Shown here piece after piece: positions 38,501-49,644 of a stretch of DNA of 64,000 nt. A model generated the notes under the pieces. It did not search any database and was not told the DNA's origin. It saw nothing but the letters and a program-made list of their open reading frames with translations. The DNA is from Halichondria panicea (taxonomy: Eukaryota > Porifera > Demospongiae > Suberitida > Halichondriidae). Position numbers and translations under genes: made by a program. Positions within the stretch are counted from its first letter, which is position 1; each line of letters starts with the position of its first letter. The stretch is from contig NC_087382.1 in assembly GCF_963675165.1 (NCBI RefSeq), positions 558,001-622,000 on the forward strand. The letters are read 5' to 3'.

Positions 38501-38853
38501 AGACAGTGCACCACGTCGACCTCAATGAACTGATTGCAAAGGCCCTTTCGAACCAGGACACATCCACTCTCTGGCAGACCTTACAGGAAGTACCACTCAA
38601 GTTGTCAGCTCCTCTCAGTATTGGGAGGTCACTATTTGCCGTTGGTGGAGTGGACGGCAGAGTCAATCCAAGTTCGTTGATCCATCTCTACCAGCCTGAC
38701 ACCAGGAGGTGGGTGAAAATGGGAGACCTGCCTACTGCACGATACAGCTGCACATGCTCAGTACTTCCTAGTGGAGAGGTCATTGTAGCCGGAGGAGAGA
38801 CGAAAACATTTAGTTATATTCGAACTGTTGATATCTTCTCTATAAGTGCTTAA
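32561..38853 (+). CDS. A3: kinase-coiled coil-Kelch protein
   Basis: Exons are 32561-32680, 32763-33332, 34971-35288, 35355-35483, 35569-35706, 37650-37724 and 37930-38853, all in phase 0. The kinase keeps GTGSYGSV, AAKK, HRDLTARN and DFG, with full-length exon 2 (570 bp). An upstream in-frame ATG at 32519 exists. The start at 32561 is chosen because MAAMFS is shared by all type A genes. Exon 3 is three codons shorter than in A2 (lacks KTA near its end), and the coiled-coil exons are 43, 46 and 25 codons. The Kelch propeller has six GG doublets. Large introns 2 and 5 are filled with repeats. No disabling change was seen. Confidence 0.85.
33430..34080 (+). repeat. dispersed repeat in A3 intron 2
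   Basis: Starts with GAGGTATACGGTAGTGTGTGTG, contains ACTAGAACGCTAGCTATTGGTAGCTGCAAGAG, and ends near GGCACCTCCGCCGAGGCATCAG. Another copy, interrupted, is at about 36045-36220 plus 37320-37440 in A3 intron 5. It is distantly like the family at 15640. Confidence 0.5.
34319..34836. mobile_element. possible Mutator-type element with TAGCCTCG ends
   Basis: Left end TAGCCTCGGTCCCAGGCC and right end CCAGGAACGAGGCTA face inward, as in the MULE family at 9473 and 60236. No matching target duplication was found, so it may be two separate fragments or a rearranged copy. Confidence 0.4.
36519..36951. mobile_element. pogo/Tigger-like MITE in A3 intron 5
   Basis: Ends TAGACTCTCGTTAATCCGG and the inverted CCGAAATAGCGAGAGTCTACTG resemble pogo-group termini (CAGTAGACTCTCG), with TA at the right edge. 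The interior repeats GGCCGTACTTCAG. No transposase was seen. Confidence 0.6.
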
Positions 38854-38876
38854 TAGTTGTTACTGTTTCACTTGCT

Positions 38877-39185
38877 TAATTATGCGTCGAGGCGTAGCCG
38901 CACAAGCTAGGGATACGACTGTGTGTGTGTGTGTGTCTGTTCCATCTGTAACTGCTCAACGCGGTTGCAATGCAACGAAAACTAACAGTTTCTATAGGCT
39001 TCTAGCCATGCACGTTCTCTTGGATTTTGATTTGTGCATGGATTAGCAATTCGAGTTATGGCTTGTTTGACTCCCATTGAAGGCTGTTGCAGTCTCTTTA
39101 AAATCTTTCATAGCATCATTTTCTCGCACAAAGTTTCTATTCAACTTATGAGTTAGCCTTGCACTAATTTAAAGCACTAGCTTTT
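38877..39185 (+). repeat. dispersed repeat, GAGGCGTAGCCGCA family, downstream of A3
   Basis: Shares ATGCGTCGAGGCGTAGCCGCACAAG, the GT/GTCT run, CTGCTCAACG and GCCTTGCACTAA with the copy at 15640-16210. Confidence 0.6.
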
Positions 39186-39235
39186 TATTGTACTTACAGG
39201 AGTCGCAGTAAAGTAATATGAACAATATTGGTATA

Positions 39236-40016
39236 CCGTATATGCTTGATCAGGAGCCGCGGCTACTAAATGTTTCATTTTGCTGGAAGAGGAGGCTACA
39301 ATTCAAGAGAGGCCACTGTTCAAGAGCGGCGTTTATTAGCTCCAGATAATTTAGTTTGTCATCTAAAGTTGTTTTCACCTGCATAAACTTGAACTCTGCC
39401 ATGAGAAAGTCTTTGTGAAGCACTAACAAGCTGCTACTTGTAGCTAGCTACGTACATGTAGCTAGCTGCTAGTAATAATTTTTTGGCCCACGTGCAGAAA
39501 TGCTAGTTCACTGAGGCTACTATTTGAGAGCGGCTACTAAATGTTTCATTTTGCTAGCAAGGGAGGCTACTATTTGAGTGCGGCCTTTATACAAGAGCGG
39601 CCTCTGATCGAGCATATAAGGTACCGTATATGCTTGATCAGGAGCCGCGGCTACTAAATGTTTCATTTTGCTGGAAGAGGAGGCTACAATTCAAGAGGGG
39701 CCACAGTTCAAGAGCGGCGTTTATTAGCTCCAGATAATTTAGTTTGTCATCAAAAGTTGTTTTCACCTGCATAAACTTGAACTCTGCCATGAGAAAGTCT
39801 TTGTGAAGCACTAACAAGCTGCTACTCATAGCTATGTACATGTAGCTAGCTGCTAGTAATAATTTTTTTGGCTGCCACGTGCAGAAATGCTAGAGTTAAA
39901 GTTCACTGAGGTTACTATTTGAGAGCGGCTACTAAATGTTTCATTTTGCTAGCAAGGGAGGCTACTATTTGAGTGCGGCCTTTATACAAGAGCGGCCTCT
40001 GATCGAGCATATACGG
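39236..40016. mobile_element. two tandem MITEs sharing one TA
   Basis: Copies at 39236-39621 and 39624-40016 are close relatives of 26309-26701. They abut with a single TA (39622-39623) between them, and the outer TA flanks are at 39234-39235 and 40017-40018. The short ORF seen in them on the minus strand is repeat sequence and not a gene. Confidence 0.75.
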
Positions 40017-40077
40017 TATATATAATTACATTGTCAGAATAGACCACAAAAACAGACAAAATGTGTACGTGACAGTC

Positions 40078-41480
40078 TCATAACAAGTTCAGGTCCTTGG
40101 TTGGGGTCTTGTCCGAGGGTAGAGTGGACGCCTTCTCCCAGAATCCAAAGTCTATCTCCTCTTCCGAGTCAGACAGTGCTGAGGGGTGGGGCTTGGGAAC
40201 TGAGGGGTTAAAGAGTCACATGGTCATAGTCATACTGAGTGGAAGTTTGAGGGCTTAGGAAACAATGATAAAGGGATGCTATGTACTGGTGTACAATATT
40301 AACTAAGAGTCTAGAATAATCGTAAGAGTCAGCCTTTTGCCGTCGGATTAATTTTCACTGCACGCCATCATGTATTACTTACTTACATTATAGTAATACT
40401 AGAATAGAGTAAGTGATACCTTTTGTGGAGAGTGAGAGCTGCTGAGCTTTGACACTCTCCAGGAACTTGTCAAAGTCCTCCTCGTCCTGAGTCAGTGTTC
40501 TGTAGCTAGGATAAATAACACATGGACACATTCAAACTGGTAGTGTGATGAAGGGTCTGGTACACGTACTGTACAATGTCATGTACAAATATTGTGAGCT
40601 AGTGTTCTCAATTGACACATGTTTCCCTGTACACACCTAAACTGCATACATTGAAGCATACCTTGTATACAAGTGCATGTACATACAGACTAGTAAGCAT
40701 GCTAGGTTCCCATTCTTTGTACTGTACATTCAATAGTACGCAGTCGACTCATTGCACTGCATAACTACACATTATACACACGTACCTTGTTCTTGATGAA
40801 GGTTCCTCAGTAGCCCCTGTCCATGGACCCATGTCTTCAGACTGTCCCTCACTGCTTGTAGGCTGCTCACCAGACTGGAGGTGGGCTGCATGTAAGGGCT
40901 GGGTGTCAGGGGAGTTTTTAGTCTCTGATGACAGACCCTTCTCCATACTGCTGAGGTCTGTTAGCGTCTGAGTGGCCAGTCTTAGCAGCATAGTAGGCCT
41001 AGAGGTGTGTGTGTGTGTGGGGGGGGGGGTCGTACATTGCACACCTTTAAATACATTACAGGGAAACACACATCATGTGCTGAATAGGACACACTATAGC
41101 TGACCTTGAATAACTTTAAGGGACTCTACAAAGTATGACACAAATGCATTTTCCAGCTAATGTACTCTGTACCTGTACAGGTAGATGTTTCCTGATCCAC
41201 GGGTCCCAGTGTACATTGTTGAGTTGAGCTTAAACTTGTTCGTCAGGTAGGGAGGGGCAAGGTTTAGCAGACATTTGTGCACTTGGGTGAGCATGAACCT
41301 TTGACGCCTTTCATGGAGTGTGGTCCAGCCAAGTTGGTCCCTGAGGGATGAGCTGCTGGTATGTGGAGGTTTTCCCAATATCACATGCATTCCATAGTTA
41401 GCAATTTTCCTCAGCAATGGTCTCTCTCCATGGTCCTGGCTATGCCACTGTGGTTCACAATAGGACTGGACAAAGCTTCC
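40078..41480 (-). pseudogene. AP1AR-like gene fragment, copy 5
   Basis: This is the copy with the exon YRTLTQDEEDFDKFLESVK (40420-40505, intact acceptor and donor). That exon resembles the DDFESCL-type segment of AP1AR. The last exon starts at the stop codon 40078-40080 and contains SDSEEEIDFGFWEK. The YYAAKR exon near 40798-41000 is shortened (the RGASRK part is deleted). The upstream exons are replaced by unrelated sequence. The antisense death-domain relic (VEALSSPIVNHSGIARTM, then stop) is at about 41405-41480. Confidence 0.45.
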
Positions 41481-41574
41481 ACCGAATACAGGCAATAGTT
41501 TGGCCAACTTCCTCCATGCTTCAAAAGTGTCAGACCTAAACCTTTTTTGACCAGATCTCAAGAAGCATGTGGTT

Positions 41575-41622
41575 TGCTGATACAGCAATATTTTTGCTCA
41601 AAAGGGGGAGTATCTTGTAGCT
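41575..41622. promoter_or_regulatory. type-A-like promoter remnant upstream of B2
   Basis: TGCTGATACAGCA (41575-41587, one change from the dyad) is followed by GGGGGAGTATCTTGTAGCT. B2 therefore has a type A promoter block, unlike B1 and B3, which carry the GCGCATGCGC motif. Confidence 0.4.
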
Positions 41623-41862
41623 CAGTAGCTGTTATAAGTACGCGAGGTTAAGTACATGTAGACATGTGTTGTACATGTACGTACGTAGACTACATGTGTA
41701 TTAAATTTGAAGAAGATGTAGCCTCTGGATTATTATCAGTGAGTACAGACTAGACAGCACTGTATACTGTAGATCTTTAGTGTAGTAATCATTGCACACT
41801 CCCAATATAAACTATGCTCATACATTTCACTGCAATATCTTATTCCACACTCTACAGAGAAG

Positions 41863-44800
41863 ATGTCTGACACTTACCTCACAATAGCAGATCTAGGAAA
41901 ACTATACATAGCTACGTTTGATGCTCGAGTGAAGTGGCGAAACTTCTTGCTGGTTCTTGAGATATCCTCAGATACTATCGACAGTATAGGTACGAAATGG
42001 CGAGATGATCCTGATGACTGCTATCGTGAGGGTTTGAAAGAATGGCTGAAAGGTGGGGAGAGAAGCTGGGAAGATGTTGTCAAAGCATTGTCTAGTCCTA
42101 TTGTGGGCCACGTTCACATAGCCAGGACCATCGAGAGAGATCATCTACAGTCTAGCAATCCTACTGATGTGAAGTCAGAGGGTAAGTACCAATTATGCAC
42201 CTATCAATGCAAACCCCCACCCCCCCCCCCCCTCCTGGGATAGGGTGGGGCATTTGTAAGTCATTTGATTCCCCTGGGGTGGGGCTTTTGTAATTAAGTT
42301 TGTATACTCAGCAGCCACAAGTCAGTATACTATAATTTTAACTTCTAGTTCTTTTTTATAACCTCCCACTGGCATGTGTACATGTAGCTCTTTGGAAGGA
42401 ACAAACAGCCAGTATAGAAAGCTGGATCACTTGTGATTGCTGGAGCTGTGGTTTCATTGAGTTGAAATAGAACCACAGACTTACTATTGTATACAGAGTG
42501 TACTCCATAATTATGTGCTATGTTGTTTATTCTTTGTGACTGTGTCAAATCCCGTGGGTTAGGGGAGGGGTATTTGTAGTGCTTTAGTACCGTAGAAACT
42601 GAATTATTAGCGCATGCGCTTTTGGGGTCAATAGCAGAGCTCTATACGCTTATATTCGAGAATGCGCCTATAATGCAGTCATTTCGAGCCCCACCCAGCA
42701 ACCGGATGTCTCTGTGATGAGTGCTGACTCGCAAGCTAGCTAGAAAGTGAGCAAGCAAGGCAAGCAGGCAACCCTAACTGGATCTATATCATACTATTAT
42801 GTTACAGTTCATTTTACAGTTCATTTACATCATTTTAAATTGACCAGGAACTTGCATAATTGGAAAAGCGCTTCAATTCGAGTATAAAAAGCCTGCCGTT
42901 GAGCATGTGCTTAAAATAAAGATACGCTTATAGTCGAGTAAGCGCTAATAATCCAGTTTCTACGGTAGTGTATTTGTACTGAAAACTACCCCCCTGAAGA
43001 GGGGGGTTTGCAACTCCCAGTGTCAAATCCCCACCCTATCCAGGGAGGGGGGTGGGGATTTACATTGATAGGTGCATTAATGCATCTATATATATGAACG
43101 ATATGCCCCACCCCCCTCCCCCCCACCTAGGGTTATTAGTATCGCAACCTAGGGTTATTAGTATCGCAAGCCACACCCCTTCACTCGAAGAAGGGTCAGA
43201 CAACAGTGTGATATTGACCATTCTACTATATTGACCATATTGACCATTCCACTACATTTCCCTCACGTGCTCCCCAGGTGGTGGGGTATATCATTGATAG
43301 GTGCATAACTTAATGATACGTAGTTTGTTAATTAGTATAATTATTTCACTACATTACCACTCCCCCACCTACACACATTGTTCTGTACAGTTGACCAAAA
43401 TTTAGCACTATAAAGTACCTAGTGCATGATAATTATGTGTTTTACGCTTCCGAATAATGTGTCGATTTTCCTTTTAACGTTTAATTAGATGCTTCACTGA
43501 CAAGAGACTCGGACTCAATGGAGGCAACAAAGAGGGACACTCAACCAATCAAGAAGGTGCGTACATGTAGTGTGTGAATGAGATTCCTAACTGCAGCCAC
43601 AAACAACAGCACTGTACCTCAGGGTGCTGTTTCATTATAGCTATAAATAAGTAACACTCGCTTGTTATTAGATCCCACTTGTGTGTGTTTAGCAGGGAAT
43701 TATGAGCCATAATCTCATAGTTTCCCAGGGAATTATAAGCTTGAGGGTATAAAGTACAAGTATAATTTTTTGAATGTACAGAAATGATAATAAAGCTGTA
43801 GCTGTATGATAATTAGCTATGGCTATTCAGTTTTTTCACTACCAGTTTCTATAGCGTTTGCTGGGTTTATGGTAGGGTTCACCAGTATCTTTTCTTGTCC
43901 GCCAGTCTACGAGGAACACTAAGAGCCAATGATTTTAACTGCATGTTCTGGGTCCATTGTCACAAGCATGAAAGCATGTCTTCAACTAAGTAGCATTTGT
44001 CAACTTCGTCCTCCTGACTTCTGTTTCTAACAGCCATGTTTCAAAATAGGTAGACTCCTGGGAACAATATAGTGCACTGTAGCATTGCTGCAAGCTGTTC
44101 CTTGCTGGCTAGCGTACAGATCAGAACAGTTTACTGAGAAGCTTGAGCTGGGGTGGGGCTTGAGTGCAGAGAAAAGAGGAGGCTGGGCTCAATTGTTGCA
44201 GAGTGCTTCCTGCACAAGGTGGAGACACTAGTTTGTCCATTCCAATGTTGAAGCAAGGCCAATGCAAAGGTTTTTAGCAGAGAAGCAGAACTCATCTAGC
44301 TTGTCAGAACAGGACATTTTCAAAACTAAAGCTGTTGCTAAGGCTCGCTGCTTTTATAGATACACTTCTTGCCTGAGGCAGCCAATGAAAAGTGGGATCT
44401 AAATTAGTTAGCACATGTGCATTCGGTATCTACACTGCAAAAACACTTTTGTTAATTTAACAAACAAAAGTTTGTCCCGGTGATGAATCTCACATGACAG
44501 AATAATATTTGTTAGAATGACAAAGGTAAAACAACCTACAATGTTTTGTCATTCAAGCAAAGAAATTATGTCAAAACAACAAAGTATTATGTCATCTGAA
44601 TTTCACCAATTTATTGTACTTCTATGTCAAAATAGCAAAGTGAATGCTGAATTAACACTGGTATAAAGTGAATTTCTTTGTTAAATTAACACTATACCTT
44701 TGTCATTTAATTAGTTGTTTTCTCGCGCACGTACGCACATGCAGAAGGTCAAACGGTATTAGAACAATGAGTTTATGATAGAATAAGATCACTGGATCAC

Positions 44801-47800
44801 ATGACATGCAGCACAATAATTTCTTCTGTCAGTAAATTGTTTTTAGTGTTCATCACTTAGCGTTTCTTGAAATTCCAGTACAGTGAACTGCAGGCGTTTC
44901 GTTTGGTTTCATGAACGCTACATCCCTCAGATCATTTTCGCTCCTACAGAACAAAGATTGAAGTCACTATAGTTACCAACACATATGTAGTGCAAAATGT
45001 AAATAGTATAAGCTATCACCCCCATGGACGAAGTTGACCAGTGTAACTGACACGTGAGGACACATATACACACAAACTCGTAAATCAGTATGCTATAGCT
45101 ATCACCCCATGGACGAAGTTGACCAGTCGAAACCAGTGTAACGGACACGTGAGGACACATACACACAAAATCGTAAATCAGTATGCTAGCTATCACCCCA
45201 TGGACGAAGTTGACCAGTCGAAACCAGTGTAACTGACACATGAGGACACATACACACAAACTCGTAAATCAGTATGCTAGCTATCACCCCATGGACGAAG
45301 TTGACCAGTCGAAACCAGTGTAACTGACACATGAGGACACATACACACAAACTCGTAAATCAGTATGCTAGCTATCACCCCATGGACGAAGTTGACCAGT
45401 TGAAACCAGTGTAACTGACACGTGAGGACACATACACACAAACTAGTAAATTACAATGCTAGCTATCACCCCATGGACGAAGTTGACCAGTCGAAACCAG
45501 TGTAACTGACGCATGAGGACACATACACACTAAATCAGTATGCTATCACCCCATGGACGAAGTTGACCAGTCGAAACCAGTGTAACTGACACATGAGGAC
45601 ACATACACACAAACTGGTAAATTACAATGCTAGCTATCACCCCATGGACGAAGTTGACCAGTCGAAACCAGTGTAACTGACGCATGAGGACACATACACA
45701 CAAACTGGTAAATTACAATGCTAGCTATCATCCCATGGACGAAGTTGACCAGTCGAAACCAGTGTAACTGACGCATGAGGACACATACACACAAACTGGT
45801 AAATTACAATGCTAGCTATCATCCCATGGACGAAGTTGACCAGTCGAAACCAGTGTAACTGACACGTGAGGACACATACACACAAACTGGTAAATTACAA
45901 TGCTAGCTATCACCCCATGGACGAAGTTGACCAGTCGAAACCAGTGTAACTGACACGTGAGGACACATACACACAAACTGGTAAATTACAATGCTAGCTA
46001 TCACCCCATGGACGAAGTTGACCAGTCGAAACCAGTGTAACTGACGCATGAGGACACATACACACAAACTGGTAAATTACAATGCTAGCTATCACCCCAT
46101 GGACGAAGTTGACCAGTCGAAACCAGTGTAACTGACACGTGAGGACACATACACACAAACTCGTAAATCAGTATGCTAGCTATCACCCCATGGACAAAGT
46201 TGACCAGTCGAAACCAGTGTAACTGACACATGAGGACACATACACACAAACTCGTAAATCAGTATACTAACTATCACCCCATGGACGAAGTTGACCAGTC
46301 GAAACCAGTGCATGAAGACACAAACTCGTAAATCAGTATGCTACAGATGAAGGTCGAAACCAGGCCAGGGACAGTTGCCCTCTAGCTAGCTATATAGTTT
46401 TATGGAATCTGACATAACTTGCAAGTCGTTTCTTTGAAGTCGATGAAGGTGGTTAAGTAGACTCCCGGGCTTAGCTGGTACACATTGTGGGGCCGAGGTA
46501 CGGTAAAATCTGCAGCTGGAAGAAACACGTAAACACATTTATTTAGCAATGAGCAGCATAACTTAAATCCTTTTTCTTTGAAGCTGGTACATGGTGGAGT
46601 TATACGCCGATACGGTATAGCAGTGATTTGTAAACTGTGAATTCAGAGAGTTTTGGGATCATGTACATGCCATGCGCCAACAGCATGCAATGGAACTTAA
46701 CTTTTTTCTTTGAGATGGTGGTACTATCTACTCTTTAAGAAAATCTGAAAGAGAGTATTGAGCAATAAGTTGAGTTTAGCAATGAGCACTGACTAACTTG
46801 CAATTGTCTTTTCTTTCAAGCTGCAGATGCAGGTGACTCTTGACTCCTAGATCCTAGCTGGTGTACATGGAACATGGTAGCCCAGGGCCAGGGGTACAGG
46901 CATGCAGTCAGTGATGGTATAAAGCTGCATGAGCAGCTGCAGTCTGGTGCAGCTGCAAGCACCATGTGCTAAGTATGTTTGAGGCCTCGCCCTGTTATTC
47001 CTGAACGCCCCCTCATGCCACACCTATAGTTCCAGCTTATAATTATAGTCTCGAGGCCAAACTCTCCTGGCCTCGAGACTAGCTAGAGTTAGAGGCTAGA
47101 GAGAAGCTCGATCCCAGGCCGCTCTTCAGGCCAGGCCTTGTGAAGGAGGCTATAGAGAGAAGGCTGCCTGCACTGCACTGCACTGAAGGACTCTGGAGGC
47201 TCCTGACTTCTTCACTGCCACTGTAACTTACCATGCCCAGTCACAAGTCTCCAATTGCTACATACACAATTGAACATGAGCATGCAAAGATATAAGCATC
47301 AGGGCAACTGAGATGTTTCAGTGTAGACAATTTATTACGAGCTAGGGTAATCGAGTATAGGTTGAGTAGGTTGAAATCAGTGATGCAAACTTGCACGTAT
47401 CTTTTAGTAGAGTTCTAGCTGTAACTTTATAATTTGTTATTGTCACACATTAACCCTTTAACCGTCAGATTCTTAATTAACAGTGAAGTGAAATGTCTGT
47501 AAATTCTCTATCGGGTTTCCAGAGCAATAAAATGCCTAGCAACCATATACCAATAGAATTCCCATACAACAAGGAATAAAATGGTGCAACATGTGTTGCC
47601 ATAGCAACGACGGTTATTGCGCCCACCCGTTTTTATCATTTTAAATGCCCGGCCAGCGGTGAGATAAAATCCAAAAATTTTTTTTTCATGGATCAGCCTA
47701 TCATATGGTATAAAGGCTTGACTAAGCTTGATTTTCACATCATATGAATGTAACAGTGCTAAGATATATCTTGACATCAGAGAGAAGGTGGGGCTCGGTG

Positions 47801-49644
47801 AACGATCTATGAAATTTACAAGCTCACATAAAGACTGTTCATTACTGCTAATTCTATTTTAGCTATACTATACTTACACTACTGATATTCTAGCTATACT
47901 ATACTACTTACTAGAGTCACACAGTGAGCCCTCTCCTAGTCTTTCACCGTCCTGGTCCATAGCTAGCGTCTAGGTCCATGTCATGCATGTCATCAGTCCC
48001 AGACAGTTCATCAGCGTCTGGCATAAAGCTGGTAGCCTTTGGGAGGTATCCTACTATCCCCTCTCCTTCATAGGCACTGTCATCACCAGAGGAGACATCG
48101 CCATTGCTGTCCTCAAGCTGTTCAAGCACATCGGCACAAGTAAACAATCTAGCCATAGCTATAAACTTCGTGCGGTAAGATGCTAATGAAATTTTAACAT
48201 AGCAACGTGGCTTGGAAAATTCTAAACTAAATTGCACGTGATTCTACAGCTCTTCCTCTATACAGGGATGTGCGTAGTTCGAGCTACTTCCTAAGTATCG
48301 CAGAATTAGAATTTCGCAAAAAAAGTCACTTATTGCGGGCCACGATCGTGGCCCGTGGCGGTTAAAGGGTTAATGTTAATTTGACAATGAACGGTAACTT
48401 CCACTAAATGTGAGATCAACAACGCTTCGACAAAATAACAACACATGTGTTCAAATAACAATCTACCATTATAATAACAAATATTAATAGTTAGATAAAC
48501 TATATTAATAGTTAAATAAACTATGATTTGTCGTTATAACAATAATTGCAGGAAATTGACAAACGTTTTGTCAAGATAACATTTTGTGCCGGTAGCAAAC
48601 TGTGTCACAATAACAAAAGTGTTTTTGCAGTGTATGTGTTATAGTGTCCCTCATCCCTCGGGCTTCACATAGATACCTCATGCCCGTGTACTATCTATAA
48701 CGTAGACACTATCCTCATTCATTATTCAGGGTCCCCCTCCCAGAGAGTTGCCACTCACTCTGAAATGGAGAAGAGGAAAAGATATGCCAATCAAGATTGG
48801 CTACACAGTACAGAGTGTTGTTATCGGTGACACGGCGTATGTTGGTGGAGGCAGTGCAGACAATTATCGTAACATGTGTACAGTGATGAAGCTCGAGCAA
48901 GATCAATGGACCAAACTACCAGAGTACACTGCCAAGTGGTTTGGTATGACATCACTCGCTAATCGACTAGTGCTAGTGGGAGGACGTGATCCAAAAAAAA
49001 ACACACCCAGCAATCAACTTTCAGTGCTCGAGTCAGGGGAATGGACTCACCCGTACCCACCAATGAACATTGCTCGTCAATCCTCAACAGCTGTCTCCTT
49101 CAACAACCACATAATTGTAGCTGGTGGGCGTGATGGTGATGGTCGTATCTCCTCTGTGGAGGTGTTGGACGTGGTATCAAGAAGATGGTACATTGCTCAG
49201 TCACTACCTAACTCACGATCAGAACTGAAATCAACTCTCATAGGAAACACCCTCTACCTAATGGGAGGGTACGATCACACTGGGCCAACCAAGACAGTGC
49301 ACCACGTTGACCTCAATGAACTCATTGCCAAAGCCCTTTCCAACTCGGACACACCCACTCTCTGGCAGACGTTAGAGGAAGTGCCGCTCGAGTTGTCAGC
49401 TCCTCTCAGTATTGGGAGGTCACTATTAGCCGTTGGTGGAGCGAATGACAGAGTCAACCCAAGTTCATCGATCCACCTCTACCAGCCTGACACCAGGAGG
49501 TGGTTGAAAGTAGGAGACCTGCCTACTGTACGATACTGCTGCACATGCTCAGTACTTCCTAGTGGAGAGGTTATTGTAGCCGGAGGACAGATAGTAAATA
49601 AGATTAAAATCCAAACTGTGGATTTCTTCTCTATAAGTTCTTAG
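41863..49644 (+). CDS. B2: death domain-Kelch protein lacking its kinase exon
   Basis: An untranslated exon ends at 41738. Coding exons are 41863-42181 (death domain), 43489-43556 (linker) and 48730-49644 (Kelch, 304 codons). The kinase exon is reduced to its acceptor and about 11 bases (43391-43402, TTGACCAAAAT), followed by a stop in that frame and by sequence from the downstream intron. The lost exon was 269 codons between phase-1 introns, so exon 1 joins the linker in frame (SED-ASLTRDSD). This would give a death domain-Kelch protein of about 430 residues. The last intron exceeds 5 kb and is filled with transposons. The distant Kelch exon may instead be used by another transcript, and no expression evidence is available. 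Confidence 0.6.
42195..43077. mobile_element. inverted-repeat element in B2 first coding intron
   Basis: Left GCACCTATCAATGCAAACCCCC and right TTACATTGATAGGTGC face inward next to C- and G-rich runs. A younger MITE (42590-42965) is nested inside. Related fragments occur at 43265-43310, 59870 and 59980-60020. Confidence 0.5.
42590..42965. mobile_element. 376-bp MITE, TA flanks
   Basis: Ends CCGTAGAAACTGAATTATTAG and CTAATAATCCAGTTTCTACGG are inverted and flanked by TA. An AGCGCATGCGCT palindrome lies near the left end. Confidence 0.7.
44995..46350. repeat. 91-bp minisatellite, about 15 copies
   Basis: Each unit contains TAGCTATCACCCCATGGACG, AAGTTGACCAGTCGAAACC and GTGAGGACACATACACACAAA. Two subtypes differ at the end: AAATCAGTATGC in the first, second and last units, and AAATTACAATGC in most middle units. 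The array lies within the inverted-repeat element. Minus-strand frames across it are repetitive and not credited as genes. Confidence 0.9.
47106..47152. mobile_element. 47-bp Mutator-type mini-element
   Basis: It starts GCTCGATCCCAGGCC and ends GAAGGAGGCTA between perfect 9-bp repeats TAGAGAGAA (47097-47105 and 47153-47161). Its ending AGGCCTTGTGAAGGAGGCTA is also found in the 44-bp element in A1. The first bases of the left end seem lost. Confidence 0.65.
47454..48369 (-). mobile_element. piggyBac-like element remnant
   Basis: Ends CCCTTTAACCG and CGGTTAAAGGG are perfect inverted repeats flanked by TTAA (47450-47453 and 48370-48373), the diagnostic piggyBac target. At 48153-47944 on the minus strand an open frame starts MARLFTCADVLEQLEDS and is acidic, like piggyBac transposase N-termini. 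The catalytic region is absent, so this is an internally deleted copy. Confidence 0.75.

Larger units (their letters stand above)
44431..48634. mobile_element. 4.2-kb inverted-repeat element in B2 last intron
   Basis: Left TACACTGCAAAAACAC... (44431-44454) and right 48611-48634 are perfect 24-base inverted repeats. A TA dinucleotide flanks a CACTGC terminus on each side. The content is a 91-bp minisatellite and a piggyBac-like element. No transposase for the outer element was recognised, so its class is unknown. Confidence 0.6.

Noticed and set aside
44927-45259. Minus-strand frame with repeated MCVC... units
   Set aside because: It lies across the start of the 91-bp minisatellite, and its periodicity comes from the DNA repeat.
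45000-46350. CRISPR-like array
   Set aside because: The 91-bp units are contiguous, with no unique spacers, in an intron of an animal gene, so this is a minisatellite.
47508-47777. Minus-strand 89-codon frame as a gene
   Set aside because: It lies in the 3' part of the piggyBac-like remnant and has no transposase motif. It is probably non-coding residue of the element.
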